From Actinomycetospora straminea (GTDB lineage: Bacteria > Actinomycetota > Actinomycetes > Mycobacteriales > Pseudonocardiaceae), in contig NZ_JAQZAN010000017.1 in NCBI RefSeq assembly GCF_028737255.1, forward strand, positions 94,197-158,196: a stretch of DNA of 64,000 nt, in the 5' to 3' direction. Positions 15,380 to 24,108 of this stretch are shown in pieces. A program made the position numbers and the translations under genes. A model generated the notes under the pieces. It was not told where the DNA came from and searched no databases. It was given only the letters and a program-made list of their open reading frames with translations. Positions within the stretch are counted from its first letter, which is position 1. The number at the start of each line of letters is the position of its first letter.

Positions 15380-17326
15380 GTGACGTCACCGCTGCCCTAC
15401 GGCTCCTGGCCGACGCCGATCACCTCCGAGCTCGTCGTGGCCGCCGCGGTGCGCCTCGACGACGTGCGCCCGGACGGCCGCGGGGGTGTCGTGTGGGGCG
15501 AGGGCCGGGCGGCCGAGGGCGGGCGCACGCAGCTGGTGCACCGGGCCGCCGACGGTGCGGTCACCGAGCTGCTCGGGGAGGGCGCCAACGCGCGCTCGGC
15601 GGTCCACGAGTACGGCGGCGGCGCGTGGTGGGTGCACGAGGGCGTCCTCTGGTACGTCGACTGGGCCGACCAGCGCCTGCGCCGCCTCGACCCCGGTGGC
15701 GAGCCCGTCGTCCTCACCCCCGACCCCGCCGTCCCGCGCGGCGACCGCTACGCCGACGGCGACGTCGCCCCCGACGGCACGTGGCTGGTGTGCGTCCGCG
15801 AGCACCATCCCCGCGAGCACGCGCCGGCGAGCGAGGTGGTGAACGAGGTCGTGCGCCTCGACGCCCGCGAGCCGAGCGAGCCGCAGGTGCTCGTCACCGG
15901 CCCGGACTTCGTCGCCGCGCCCCGCCTGTCACCGGACGCCACCCGCCTCGCCTTCGTGTCCTGGGACCACCCGTCGATGCCGTGGGACGACACGGTGCTC
16001 ACCGTGCGGGACCTCGCGACCGGGGTCGACACGGTCGTCGCGGGCGGTCCCGGCGAGTCGGTCGGCGAGCCGGTCTGGCAGGTCGACCGGTCGCTGCACT
16101 TCCTCTCCGACCGCACCGGCTGGTGGAACCTCTACCGCTGGTCCCCCGACGACGGCGTCACCCCGCTGGTGGTGCTCGACGCCGAGATCGGCCTGCCGGC
16201 GTGGCAGCTCGCCGGCGCGCGGCACGCGACGGTCGGGGACCGCGTGGTGGTCGCGCGGTCGTCGCAGGGGTTCGACGCGCTGGCCGTCCGGGACGCGGAC
16301 GGGACGGTGACCGAGCTGGACACCCCGTTCACGGCCATCCGCTCGGTGCGGGCGGACGGGGAGGACGGGGTCGTGTGCGTCGCGGGCTCGCCGACCGCCG
16401 AGCCCGGGGTGCACCGGATCGCGCTCGCCGGGACCGTCACCACGCTGCGCCCGCCCCGCGACCTCGGCCTCGACCCGGCGACGATCGCGGTGCCGGAGCC
16501 GATGACGTTCCCGTCCACCGACCCGTCGGGCGCGCCGCGGGAGGCGCACGCGCTGTACTACCCGCCGGCCGGGGAGGGGCCGGCGGACGCTCGGCCGCCG
16601 CTCCTCGTCGTCATCCACGGCGGGCCGACCGGGGCCGCGGCGCCGGTGCTGAACCTCGGCCTGCAGTACTGGACGAGCCGCGGCTTCGGGGTCGTCGACG
16701 TCGACCACGGCGGCTCCACGGGGTACGGCCGCGCCTACCGCGAGCAGCTCCGGGGCGCCTGGGGGATCGTCGACGTCGCCGACTGCCTCGCCGCGGCCCG
16801 CGCGCTCGCCGACGCGGGGCGGGTCGACCCGGCACGCCTCGCCATCCGCGGCGGCTCGGCGGGCGGCTTCACGACGCTGGCGGCGCTGGCGCGCGAGGAC
16901 ACCCCGTTCTCGGCGGGCGCCGACCACTTCGGGGTGGCCGACCTCGAGGCCCTCGCCCAGGAGACGCACAAGTTCGAGTCGCGCTACCTCGACGGCCTGG
17001 TCGGGCCGTACCCGCCGGCGCGGGACGTCTACGTCGAGCGCTCGCCGATCACGCACGTCGACCGGCTCGCGACGCCGCTGATCGTGCTGCAGGGCGACGA
17101 GGACGCGATCGTGCCGCCGAACCAGTCGGAGATGATCGTCGACGCCCTGCGCCGCCGCGGGGTGCCCGTCGCCTACCTGCTCTTCCCCGGCGAGCAGCAC
17201 GGCTTCCGCCGGGCCGAGAACATCCGCCGGGCGCTCGACGCGGAGCTGGCGTTCTACGCGCGGATGTTCGGCTTCGCGCTGCCGCCGGGCGAGGACATCG
17301 CGCCGGTGGAGGTCGAGGTGGGCTGA
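15380..17326 (+). CDS. S9 family prolyl-oligopeptidase-like serine peptidase
   Basis: 648-residue cytoplasmic S9C-type peptidase. The first 390 residues form a beta-propeller with WD-like blades (for example DGDVAPDGTWLVCVREH and SPDATRLAFVSWDHPSMPWD). The alpha/beta-hydrolase domain follows, with an oxyanion motif VVIHGGPTG. The catalytic triad is visible: S493 in GGSAGG, D575 in QGDEDAIVPP and H607 in GEQHGF. There is no signal peptide. These enzymes act as dipeptidyl- or acylaminoacyl-peptidases on short peptides. The GTG start at 15380 lies 20 bp after the CoA-ligase stop, so the two may be cotranscribed. Confidence 0.92.
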   Translation: MTSPLPYGSWPTPITSELVVAAAVRLDDVRPDGRGGVVWGEGRAAEGGRTQLVHRAADGAVTELLGEGANARSAVHEYGGGAWWVHEGVLWYVDWADQRLRRLDPGGEPVVLTPDPAVPRGDRYADGDVAPDGTWLVCVREHHPREHAPASEVVNEVVRLDAREPSEPQVLVTGPDFVAAPRLSPDATRLAFVSWDHPSMPWDDTVLTVRDLATGVDTVVAGGPGESVGEPVWQVDRSLHFLSDRTGWWNLYRWSPDDGVTPLVVLDAEIGLPAWQLAGARHATVGDRVVVARSSQGFDALAVRDADGTVTELDTPFTAIRSVRADGEDGVVCVAGSPTAEPGVHRIALAGTVTTLRPPRDLGLDPATIAVPEPMTFPSTDPSGAPREAHALYYPPAGEGPADARPPLLVVIHGGPTGAAAPVLNLGLQYWTSRGFGVVDVDHGGSTGYGRAYREQLRGAWGIVDVADCLAAARALADAGRVDPARLAIRGGSAGGFTTLAALAREDTPFSAGADHFGVADLEALAQETHKFESRYLDGLVGPYPPARDVYVERSPITHVDRLATPLIVLQGDEDAIVPPNQSEMIVDALRRRGVPVAYLLFPGEQHGFRRAENIRRALDAELAFYARMFGFALPPGEDIAPVEVEVG

Positions 17327-17433
17327 ACCGGGCAGGCGGGGAGTCCGTCCGGCGGATGCGCGCGATGTCCGCTTCCGTCCGGGGTCGGCCGGGTGCACCC
17401 TGGAACCGTCACGGCGGGTGAGGAGGGCACGTC

Positions 17434-17832
17434 ATGGCTTCACGACTGGCCCGGCTGTTCGGGCGCCGGAACGAGGACCGTACGGCCGAGACCTCGCCCC
17501 CGGCCTACACCGGGGTGGGCGCGCCGCGGGAGTACGCGCCGCCGTCCGGGGCGCCCGGTCACGGCACGGCGCCCTACGGGCCCACGCCCGTGCGGACGCC
17601 GTACGAGGAGGCGGTGCGCCGGCGGCGCGCGGCCGACCACCACGTCGCCGAGTACGAGCGCTTCGACGCCCGGCTCTCGGCGCAGATCCACGAAGCCCAG
17701 CAGGCCGAGCGCACCGACTACGTGCGCGAGCTGCTCTCCCGCCAGCAGTCCGTCCGCGCCCGCCTGGAGGAGGCGACGCTGCTCCGCAACCGGCTGCTCG
17801 CGGCCGAGCAGGAGCACCAGCGGCAGCGGTGA
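17434..17832 (+). CDS. Small charged hypothetical protein with coiled-coil C-terminus
   Basis: 132-residue protein without a family I recognise. Residues 1-55 are disordered and rich in Pro, Gly and Ala; residues 55-130 are strongly helical and charged (EEAVRRRRAADHHVAEYERF, then SRQQSVRARLEEATLLRNRL), suggesting a coiled coil. There is no membrane segment. ATG 17434 has a convincing GAGGAGGG ribosome site 7 bp upstream, and codon usage matches neighbouring genes. It is 107 bp after the peptidase and ends 44 bp before a convergent gene. Confidence 0.7.
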   Translation: MASRLARLFGRRNEDRTAETSPPAYTGVGAPREYAPPSGAPGHGTAPYGPTPVRTPYEEAVRRRRAADHHVAEYERFDARLSAQIHEAQQAERTDYVRELLSRQQSVRARLEEATLLRNRLLAAEQEHQRQR

Positions 17833-17876
17833 CCGGGCGGCGGTGATCGGGCTCCGGTGACCGGGCGGGCGGTGGG

Positions 17877-18287
17877 CTACCGCTGCGTGTGCGGCACCAC
17901 GTAGACCGCGGTGCCGTACGCGGCGATCTCGCTCGCGGTGGTGGCGATCTCGTTGCAGTCGAAGCGCAGCGCGAGCACCGCGTTGGCGCCGTGCGCCATG
18001 GCCTCCTCCGAGAGCCGTCCGAGCGCCTCGTGGCGCGAGTCGGAGAGCAGCTTCGACAGGCCCTTGAGCTCGCCGCCGGCCATCGCCTTGAAGCCCGCGC
18101 CCATGGTCGAGAACATGTTCCGGCTGCGGACGGTCAGCCCGAAGACCTCGCCGAACACGCGCACGACCTCGTAGCCGGGCAGGTCGTTCATGGTCGAGAG
18201 CAGGATCGGGTACCGCTGTCCCTGGAACTGCCCCTGCTGCTGGCCCTGGGGCTGGCCCGGCTGCTGACCCTGCTGCTGCGGCTGCAC
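17877..18287 (-). CDS. YbjQ family (heavy-metal-binding-like) protein
   Basis: 136 residues. The first 25 are almost entirely Gln/Gly/Pro (QPQQQGQQPGQ), a flexible head. From residue 26 the YbjQ fold follows: ILLSTMNDLPGYEVVRVFGE, then GLTVRSRN and the C-terminal HGANAVLALRFDCNEI and AYGTAVYV. YbjQ proteins form pentamers of unknown function; the metal-binding name is historical. ATG 18287 is the first start in frame. It is convergent with the coiled-coil protein and 37 bp downstream of a TetR gene on the same strand. Confidence 0.85.
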   Translation of the reverse strand: MQPQQQGQQPGQPQGQQQGQFQGQRYPILLSTMNDLPGYEVVRVFGEVFGLTVRSRNMFSTMGAGFKAMAGGELKGLSKLLSDSRHEALGRLSEEAMAHGANAVLALRFDCNEIATTASEIAAYGTAVYVVPHTQR

Positions 18288-18324
18288 GGCGCGGACTGTA
18301 GCGGCCGTCCGCGCCGCTCGGGCG

Positions 18325-18903
18325 TCACACGGGTGAGGCGCGCAGGGCCGCCCGGGTCATCGCGACGAGCACGGGCGCGGCGACCTCGGCGCGGGTGTGG
18401 CCGGCGCTGCGCGGCGTCGAGTTCATCAGCCCGAACGCGGCGTGCGCGGCGACGCGGGCGGCCTCCTCGCCCGCCGCGAGCCCGGCGCGCTGCAGGGCGT
18501 CGACCCAGATCTCCACGTAGGCGCGCTGCAGGCCGCGGACCCGGCGGCGCGAGGGGTCGGGGAGGTTCGCCAGGTCGCGGTCCTGGACGGTGATCAGCTC
18601 GGGCTGGCGCAGGGCGAAGTCGGTGTGGAAGGCGACGAGCGCGTCGAGCAGCGCGACCGGGTCGGCGTGCTCGGCCGCCCGCTCCTGCCCGCCCGCGAGC
18701 AGGTGCTCGCTGATGCCGACGAGCATCTCGGCGAGCAGGCCCTCCTTGGACGGGAAGTGCCGGTAGAGCGCCGGCCCGCTGACCCCGACGGCCGCGCCGA
18801 TCCCGTCGATGGACACGCCGTGGAAGCCGTGGCGCGCGAAGAGCCGCGCGGCCTCGGTGAGGATCTGCTCGCGGCGGGACGTGGTGACGGGCACCCTCGG
18901 CAC
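18325..18903 (-). CDS. TetR regulator of the leucine-type acyl-CoA operon
   Basis: 192-residue TetR protein. The helix-turn-helix is REQILTEAARLFARHGFHGV then VGVSGPALYRHFPSKEGLL. It is divergent from the methylcrotonyl-CoA carboxylase operon. The arrangement recalls mycobacterial Rv2506, a TetR gene near accD1/accA1/fadE19, so control of branched-chain acyl-CoA breakdown is likely (inference from synteny as I remember it). The intergenic region carries an inverted repeat at 18939-18956 that would serve as its operator. The short gap means the protein probably also represses itself. Confidence 0.88.
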   Translation of the reverse strand: MPRVPVTTSRREQILTEAARLFARHGFHGVSIDGIGAAVGVSGPALYRHFPSKEGLLAEMLVGISEHLLAGGQERAAEHADPVALLDALVAFHTDFALRQPELITVQDRDLANLPDPSRRRVRGLQRAYVEIWVDALQRAGLAAGEEAARVAAHAAFGLMNSTPRSAGHTRAEVAAPVLVAMTRAALRASPV

Positions 18904-18938
18904 ACTAACGCCTCTTGCCAGGCCGTGTGAACGGTCGC

Positions 18939-18956
18939 TAACGTGAATGAGCGTTA
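18939..18956. promoter_or_regulatory. Probable TetR operator (TAACG-N8-CGTTA)
   Basis: The inverted repeat TAACG, eight bases, CGTTA lies in the divergent TetR/carboxylase gap. A further half-like TAACG occurs at 18906. The dyad covers the ATG at 18947 that would otherwise be taken as the carboxylase start, which argues that translation begins downstream at GTG 18983 behind GAGGAGG. Confidence 0.65.
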
Positions 18957-18982
18957 ACTACCACCGCGACGAGGAGGTCAGG

Positions 18983-20551
18983 GTGGCCGCGCCGAGCACC
19001 GACCATGTGCGTGATCTTCCGAGCCATAGCTCAGAAGATCACGCACGTACGGGCCATCGCGCTCTGGTCGCCGACCTGCGCGAGCGCCTGGCGACCGCGC
19101 GGCTCGGCGGCCCGGAGCGCTCGCGGGCACGCCACGTCGAGCGCGGCAAGATGCTGCCGCGCGACCGCGTCGACGCCCTGCTCGACCCGTCGAGCCCGTT
19201 CCTCGAGCTCTCGCCGCTGGCCGCCACCGGGATGTACGGCGACGCCGCCCCGGGCGCCGGGATCATCACCGGCATCGGGCGCATCGCCGGGCGCGAGTGC
19301 GTCGTCGTCGCCAACGACGCCACCGTCAAGGGCGGCACCTACTACCCGATGACGGTCAAGAAGCACCTGCGCGCTCAGGAGGTGGCGCTGCACAACCGCC
19401 TGCCCTGCGTCTACCTCGTCGACTCCGGCGGCGCGTTCCTGCCCGAGCAGGACCAGGTCTTCCCCGACCGCGAGCACTTCGGGCGCATCTTCTACAACCA
19501 GGCGACGATGTCCGGGCTCGGCATCCCGCAGATCGCCGCGGTGCTGGGCAGCTGCACCGCCGGCGGCGCGTACGTCCCGGCGATGAGCGACGAGGCGATC
19601 ATCGTGCGCGACCAGGGCACGATCTTCCTCGGCGGCCCGCCGCTGGTGAAGGCGGCGACGGGCGAGGAGGTCACCGCCGAGGAGCTGGGCGGCGGCGTCC
19701 TGCACGCGCGCACCTCCGGCGTCGTCGACCACCTCGCCGACGACGACGCGCACGCGCTGTCGATGGTGCGCGACATCGTCGACACGCTCGGCCCGCGCGT
19801 GCCGCCGCCGTGGGAGCGCCGCCCCACCGTCGAGCCGGAGCACGACCCGGCCGAGCTCTACGACGTCGTCCCCGTCGACGGGCGCACGGCGTACGACGTG
19901 CACGAGGTGATCACGCGCCTGGTCGACGGGAGCGCGTTCACGCCGTTCAAGCCCGACTACGGCACCACGCTCGTCACCGGCTTCGCGCGCCTGCACGGGC
20001 ACCCGGTCGGCATCGTCGCCAACAACGGCGTGCTCTTCCGCGAGTCGGCGCTCAAGGGCGCGCACTTCGTCGAGCTCTGCGACCAGCGCGGCATCCCGCT
20101 GGTCTTCCTGCAGAACATCACCGGCTTCATGGTCGGCCGCGAGTACGAGGCGGGCGGCATCGCCAAGGACGGCGCGAAGATGGTCACCGCCGTCGCCACC
20201 ACGCGCGTGCCCAAGCTGACCGTCGTCATCGGCGGCTCGTACGGCGCCGGCAACTACGCGATGAGCGGGCGGGCCTACTCGCCGCGCTTCCTGTGGATGT
20301 GGCCCAACGCGCGGATCAGCGTGATGGGCGCCGAGCAGGCCGCGACCGTCCTCGGCACCGTCGGGTCCTCGGAGGCGGAGAACGTCCGCGAGCAGTACGA
20401 GCGCCAGGGCCACCCGTACTACTCGACCGCGCGCCTCTGGGACGACGGCGTCATCGACCCCGCCGAGACCCGCACCGTGCTCGGCCTCGCGCTCTCGGCC
20501 TGCGCCAACGCCCCCCTCGACCCGCCGCACTTCGGCGTCTTCCGGATGTGA
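18983..20551 (+). CDS. Methylcrotonyl-CoA carboxylase beta-type carboxyltransferase
   Basis: 522-residue carboxyltransferase. The subgroup signature [57 protein letters not shown] (split) and the C-terminal [19 protein letters not shown] and PHFGVFRM mark the 3-methylcrotonyl-CoA carboxylase / accD1 line rather than propionyl-CoA carboxylase. It acts in leucine degradation, converting methylcrotonyl-CoA to methylglutaconyl-CoA. Start GTG 18983 has a GAGGAGG site; the ATG at 18947 lies inside an operator. Residues around 8-21 are encoded by an in-frame 40-bp palindrome and are not family-like. The stop overlaps the alpha subunit start. Confidence 0.92.
   Translation: MAAPSTDHVRDLPSHSSEDHARTGHRALVADLRERLATARLGGPERSRARHVERGKMLPRDRVDALLDPSSPFLELSPLAATGMYGDAAPGAGIITGIGRIAGRECVVVANDATVKGGTYYPMTVKKHLRAQEVALHNRLPCVYLVDSGGAFLPEQDQVFPDREHFGRIFYNQATMSGLGIPQIAAVLGSCTAGGAYVPAMSDEAIIVRDQGTIFLGGPPLVKAATGEEVTAEELGGGVLHARTSGVVDHLADDDAHALSMVRDIVDTLGPRVPPPWERRPTVEPEHDPAELYDVVPVDGRTAYDVHEVITRLVDGSAFTPFKPDYGTTLVTGFARLHGHPVGIVANNGVLFRESALKGAHFVELCDQRGIPLVFLQNITGFMVGREYEAGGIAKDGAKMVTAVATTRVPKLTVVIGGSYGAGNYAMSGRAYSPRFLWMWPNARISVMGAEQAATVLGTVGSSEAENVREQYERQGHPYYSTARLWDDGVIDPAETRTVLGLALSACANAPLDPPHFGVFRM
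19007..19046. repeat. Palindrome family B, copy 1, inside the carboxylase N-terminus
   Basis: A 40-nt inverted repeat: arms GTGCGTGATCTTC and GAAGATCACGCAC, with an inner GAGC/GCTC pair around CAT. The right flank GTACGGG matches the flank of copy 2 (26693-26732), GTGCGGG. It is read through in frame, adding residues such as [15 protein letters not shown] to the protein N-terminus. Confidence 0.85.
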
Positions 20552-22560
20552 GCGCCTCCATGTTCAGCAGTGTGCTCATCGCCAACCGCGGCGAGATCGC
20601 CGTGCGGATCGCCAAGACCCTGCACGCGCGGGGGCTGCGGGCCGTCGCGGTGTACACCGACCCCGACGCCGATGCGCCGCACGTCGCGGCCGCCGACGTC
20701 GCCGTGCGCGTGCCCGACTACCTCGACGGGGCCGCGATCGTCGAGGCCGGCCGGTCGGTGGGCGCGCAGGCCGTGCACCCCGGCTACGGCTTCCTCGCCG
20801 AGAACGCGGCGTTCGCCCGCGACGTGGAGCGCGCCGGGCTGACCTGGATCGGCCCGCCGCCCGCGGCCATCGAGGCGATGGGCGACAAGATCCGCGCGAA
20901 GGCGACGGTCGGGCCCGCGGGCGTGCCGCTGGTGCCCGGGTCCGACGGCTCGGGGCTCGACGACGCGCAGGTCGCGGCCGCCGCGCGGGAGATCGGCTTC
21001 CCGGTGCTGCTCAAGCCCAGCGCGGGCGGGGGCGGCAAGGGCATGCACGTCGTCACGCGCGACGCCGACCTCGACGACGCGATCGCCGCGGCCCGGCGCG
21101 AGGCACGGGGCAGCTTCGGCGACGACACGCTGCTCGTCGAGCGGTACGTCACCGACCCCCGCCACGTCGAGATCCAGGTGCTCGCCGACGCGCACGGCAC
21201 CGTCGTGCACCTCGGCGAGCGGGAGTGCTCGCTGCAACGCCGGCACCAGAAGGTCGTCGAGGAGGCGCCGTCGGCGGTGCTCGACGGCCGGCAGCGCCAC
21301 GCCATGGGGCAGGCCGCGGTCGAGGCCGCGAAGGCCTGCGGCTACGTCGGCGCGGGCACGGTCGAGTTCGTCACGAACGCCGACGCGAGCGAGTTCTTCT
21401 TCCTGGAGATGAACACCCGGCTGCAGGTCGAGCACCCCGTCACCGAGGAGGTCGTGCGCATCCGCGGGCGGCGCCTCGACCTCGTCGCCGAGCAGCTGCG
21501 CATCGCCGCCGGGGAGCCGCTGGACTACGACCAGGGCGACATCCGCATCGAGGGCCACGCCGTCGAGGTCCGGCTCTACGCCGAGGACCCGGCCCGTGGC
21601 TTCCTGCCCACCGGCGGGACGGTGCTGGACCTGGTGTGGCCCGAGCGGGCGCGCGTCGACGCGGGCGTGGCGGTCGGCACCGAGGTCGGGTCCCGCTACG
21701 ACCCGATGCTCGCCAAGATCATCACCAGCGGCCCGACGCGCGCCGCGGCCCTCGACCGCCTCGACGCCGCGCTCGCCGCCACCACCGTGTTGGGCGTGCG
21801 CACCAACCTCGCCTGGCTGCGCACCCTGATCGCCGACGACGACGTGCGCGCCGGTCGGCTCGACACCGGGCTGATCGGGCGGTTGCCGGCGCCGGTCGAG
21901 GACCTCCCGGACGACGTCCTCGCCGCCGCGGCGCTGGCCGGCCTGCTCGACCTGGCGGACCGCTCCGGCGGCGACGCCCCGTTCGACCGCATCGGGGGCT
22001 GGCGTCTCGGCGCCGACCCCGCGCCCGCGCGCTGGCGCCTCGTCCCCGCCGCGGGGGCGAGCGGCGACCCCGTGGACGTCGCGGTCGCCGGACCGCCCAC
22101 CGGCGCCACGGTCACCGTCGGCACGGGGAGTTCAGCCGGCGTCCCGCGCCCGGTCTCCGCCCGCCGCGACGGCGCCGAGCTGGTCCTCGTCCTCGACGGC
22201 ACCACGCGCCGTTTCCGCGTGGTGACCAGCGGGGGAGCGGACGGCGTCCGCTGGCTCGGCCGCGAGGGCGGGGTCTGGGCGCTGCGCGAGCAGGAGCGCC
22301 TGCGCGCCGCCCGCACCGCGGCCGGCGGCGCGGACGGGCCCCTCACCGCGCCGATGCCCGGCACGGTCACCGCCGTCGAGGTCGCCGAGGGCGACCACGT
22401 CACCGCCGGCCAGCGACTCGTCGTCGTCGAGGCCATGAAGATGGAGCACGTCGTGTCGGCGCCGACCGACGGCGTCGTCAAGGACCTGGCCGCGAAGGCC
22501 GGGGCCGCCGTCGCCCTCGACGCACCGCTCGTCACCGTCGTGCCCGACCCGGGAGAATGA
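20548..22560 (+). CDS. Biotin-dependent acyl-CoA carboxylase alpha subunit (biotin carboxylase + BCCP)
   Basis: 670-residue fused protein. Residues 5-450 are biotin carboxylase ([18 protein letters not shown]-grasp [45 protein letters not shown]). A linker domain follows, then the biotinyl domain with EAMKMEH, whose lysine K631 carries biotin. It carboxylates biotin for the preceding carboxyltransferase; together they form a methylcrotonyl-CoA carboxylase. GTG 20548 overlaps the upstream stop by GTGA; ATG 20560 is an alternative. Residues [10 protein letters not shown] near 125 differ from the usual KxxxxxAGVP spacing but keep the fold. The next gene overlaps by ATGA. Confidence 0.95.
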   Translation: MSASMFSSVLIANRGEIAVRIAKTLHARGLRAVAVYTDPDADAPHVAAADVAVRVPDYLDGAAIVEAGRSVGAQAVHPGYGFLAENAAFARDVERAGLTWIGPPPAAIEAMGDKIRAKATVGPAGVPLVPGSDGSGLDDAQVAAAAREIGFPVLLKPSAGGGGKGMHVVTRDADLDDAIAAARREARGSFGDDTLLVERYVTDPRHVEIQVLADAHGTVVHLGERECSLQRRHQKVVEEAPSAVLDGRQRHAMGQAAVEAAKACGYVGAGTVEFVTNADASEFFFLEMNTRLQVEHPVTEEVVRIRGRRLDLVAEQLRIAAGEPLDYDQGDIRIEGHAVEVRLYAEDPARGFLPTGGTVLDLVWPERARVDAGVAVGTEVGSRYDPMLAKIITSGPTRAAALDRLDAALAATTVLGVRTNLAWLRTLIADDDVRAGRLDTGLIGRLPAPVEDLPDDVLAAAALAGLLDLADRSGGDAPFDRIGGWRLGADPAPARWRLVPAAGASGDPVDVAVAGPPTGATVTVGTGSSAGVPRPVSARRDGAELVLVLDGTTRRFRVVTSGGADGVRWLGREGGVWALREQERLRAARTAAGGADGPLTAPMPGTVTAVEVAEGDHVTAGQRLVVVEAMKMEHVVSAPTDGVVKDLAAKAGAAVALDAPLVTVVPDPGE

Positions 22561-23705
22561 TCATGCAGCTGTCCGACGAGCACGAGGCCCTCCGCGCCAC
22601 CGTCGAGGACTTCGCGCAGAAGGAGGTCGCGCCGGTCATCGGCGACCTCTACATCCAGGAGAAGTTCCCGTACGACCTGGTCGCGTCGATGGGCGAGATG
22701 GGCCTGTTCGGCCTGCCGGTGCCCGAGGAGTACGACGGCATGGGCGGCGACTACGTCGCGCTGTGCGTCGCCCTCGAGGAGCTCGGCCGGGTCGACCAGT
22801 CGGTCGCGATCACCCTCGAGGCCGGCGTCTCGCTGGGGATCATGCCGATCCTGCGGTTCGGGTCCGACGAGCAGAAGCAGCAGTACCTGCCCGACCTCGC
22901 CACCGGCCGCCGGCTCGGCGCGTTCGGGCTGACCGAGGCCGGCGGCGGGTCCGACGCCGGCGCCACGCGGACCACCGCGAAGGTCGACGGCGACCAGTGG
23001 GTGATCAACGGGTCGAAGGCGTTCATCACCAACTCCGGCACCGACATCACCTCACTGGTCACGGTCACCGCCGTCACCGACCGCGGCGACGACGGCAAGA
23101 AGGAGATCTCGGCGATCCTCGTCCCGTCCGGGACCCCGGGCTTCACCGTCGCCCCGAGCTACTCGAAGGTCGGCTGGAACGCCTCGGACACCCACGAGCT
23201 CGCCTTCGACGACTGCCGGGTGCCCGAGGCGAACCTCGTCGGGCAGCGGGGCCGCGGCTACGCCCAGTTCCTCTCGATCCTCGACGAGGGCCGGGTCGCG
23301 ATCGCCGCGCTCTCCACCGGCGCCGCGCAGGGCTGCGTCGACGAGTCCCTGCGCTACGCCCGCGAGCGCGAGGCGTTCGGCGCCGCGATCGGGACCTACC
23401 AGGGCATCCAGTTCAAGATCGCCGAGATGGAGGCGCGCACCGTCTGCGCCCGCCTGGCGTGGCACGACGCGGCCGCGAAGATGGCCGCCGGGCTGCCGTT
23501 CAAGAAGGAGGCGGCGGTGGCGAAGCTCGTGAGCTCCAACGCCGCGATGGACAACGCACGCGACGCCACCCAGATCTTCGGCGGCTACGGCTTCATGAAC
23601 GAGTACCCGGTGGCCCGCCACTACCGCGACTCGAAGATCCTGGAGATCGGCGAGGGCACCAGCGAGGTCCAGAAGATCCTCATCGCCCGGCACCTGGGGC
23701 TCTGA
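22557..23705 (+). CDS. Acyl-CoA dehydrogenase (isovaleryl/short branched-chain type)
   Basis: 382-residue flavoprotein. Normal-length family member with FGLTEAGGGSDAGATRT for FAD binding, FITNSGTDIT, FDDCRVPEANLVG, REAFGAAIGTYQGIQFKIAEM (shortened) and the C-terminal FGGYGFMNEYPVARHYRDSK with EIGEGTSE. Its place as third gene in a methylcrotonyl-CoA carboxylase operon suggests isovaleryl-CoA or 2-methyl branched acyl-CoA as substrate, feeding the carboxylase (inference). ATG 22557 overlaps the alpha-subunit stop by ATGA; a second ATG lies two codons later. The operon ends here, immediately followed by a family A palindrome. Confidence 0.93.
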   Translation: MIMQLSDEHEALRATVEDFAQKEVAPVIGDLYIQEKFPYDLVASMGEMGLFGLPVPEEYDGMGGDYVALCVALEELGRVDQSVAITLEAGVSLGIMPILRFGSDEQKQQYLPDLATGRRLGAFGLTEAGGGSDAGATRTTAKVDGDQWVINGSKAFITNSGTDITSLVTVTAVTDRGDDGKKEISAILVPSGTPGFTVAPSYSKVGWNASDTHELAFDDCRVPEANLVGQRGRGYAQFLSILDEGRVAIAALSTGAAQGCVDESLRYAREREAFGAAIGTYQGIQFKIAEMEARTVCARLAWHDAAAKMAAGLPFKKEAAVAKLVSSNAAMDNARDATQIFGGYGFMNEYPVARHYRDSKILEIGEGTSEVQKILIARHLGL

Positions 23706-23768
23706 TGTGCGCTCCGCGCTGGTGAGCAGAAAGAAGTGCTCCAGCACTTCTTTCTGCTCACGTGCGCC
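23706..23768. repeat. Dispersed palindrome family A, copy 2
   Basis: Positions 23722-23761 form a 40-bp inverted repeat with 19-bp perfect arms (GTGAGCAGAAAGAAGTGCT and complement) around CC. The 15-bp left flank TGTGCGCTCCGCGCT is identical to that at 5861. Compared with copy 1 the stem bases TCGG are GAAG and the partner bases CCGA are CTTC, so pairing is kept. It separates convergent genes and its right arm supplies the stop of the DUF2834 gene at 23758. Confidence 0.9.
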
Positions 23769-24108
23769 GGAGGCGCACCTCCCGCAGGGCCAGGAACAGC
23801 GGGAAGGTGAAGGCCACGGCGATCACGAAGCTGAGCACCACGAGCAGCCCGATCACCAGCGGCCGGAACGCGAGCCGGCGGCCCTCGACGACCATCACGA
23901 TGCAGGCCGCGACGGCCATGACGATGATGTCGACGGCCGCGGAGCTGCTCGCGGCGTTGGCGAACCAGCCGCCGAGGTAGTCGGTGCCGCCCTGGGCGAA
24001 GAAGGCCAGGTTGAAGTACCAGGTCCCGACGAGGCCGACCACCGAGAGGACGGCGTAGACGGCGACGAGGGCCGGGCTGCCCGTGCGGCGGGACGCGAGC
24101 GTGGTCAT
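23758..24108 (-). CDS. DUF2834-like small membrane protein
   Basis: 116-residue protein with about three transmembrane helices (VAVYAVLSVVGLVGTWYF, VDIIVMAVAACIVMVVEG, LVIGLLVVLSFVIAVAFTF) and the loop FFAQGGTDYLGGWFANA typical of DUF2834. Function unknown. The start ATG 24108 overlaps the upstream gene by ATGA, so both belong to one transcript. The stop codon lies in the right arm of a repeated palindrome, so the C-terminal residues may have been changed by insertion of the repeat. Confidence 0.8.
   Translation of the reverse strand: MTTLASRRTGSPALVAVYAVLSVVGLVGTWYFNLAFFAQGGTDYLGGWFANAASSSAAVDIIVMAVAACIVMVVEGRRLAFRPLVIGLLVVLSFVIAVAFTFPLFLALREVRLRRT

Noticed and set aside
18947..18982. ATG start of the carboxylase beta gene at 18947
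   Set aside because: It overlaps an inverted-repeat operator and lacks a ribosome site, whereas GTG 18983 has GAGGAGG.
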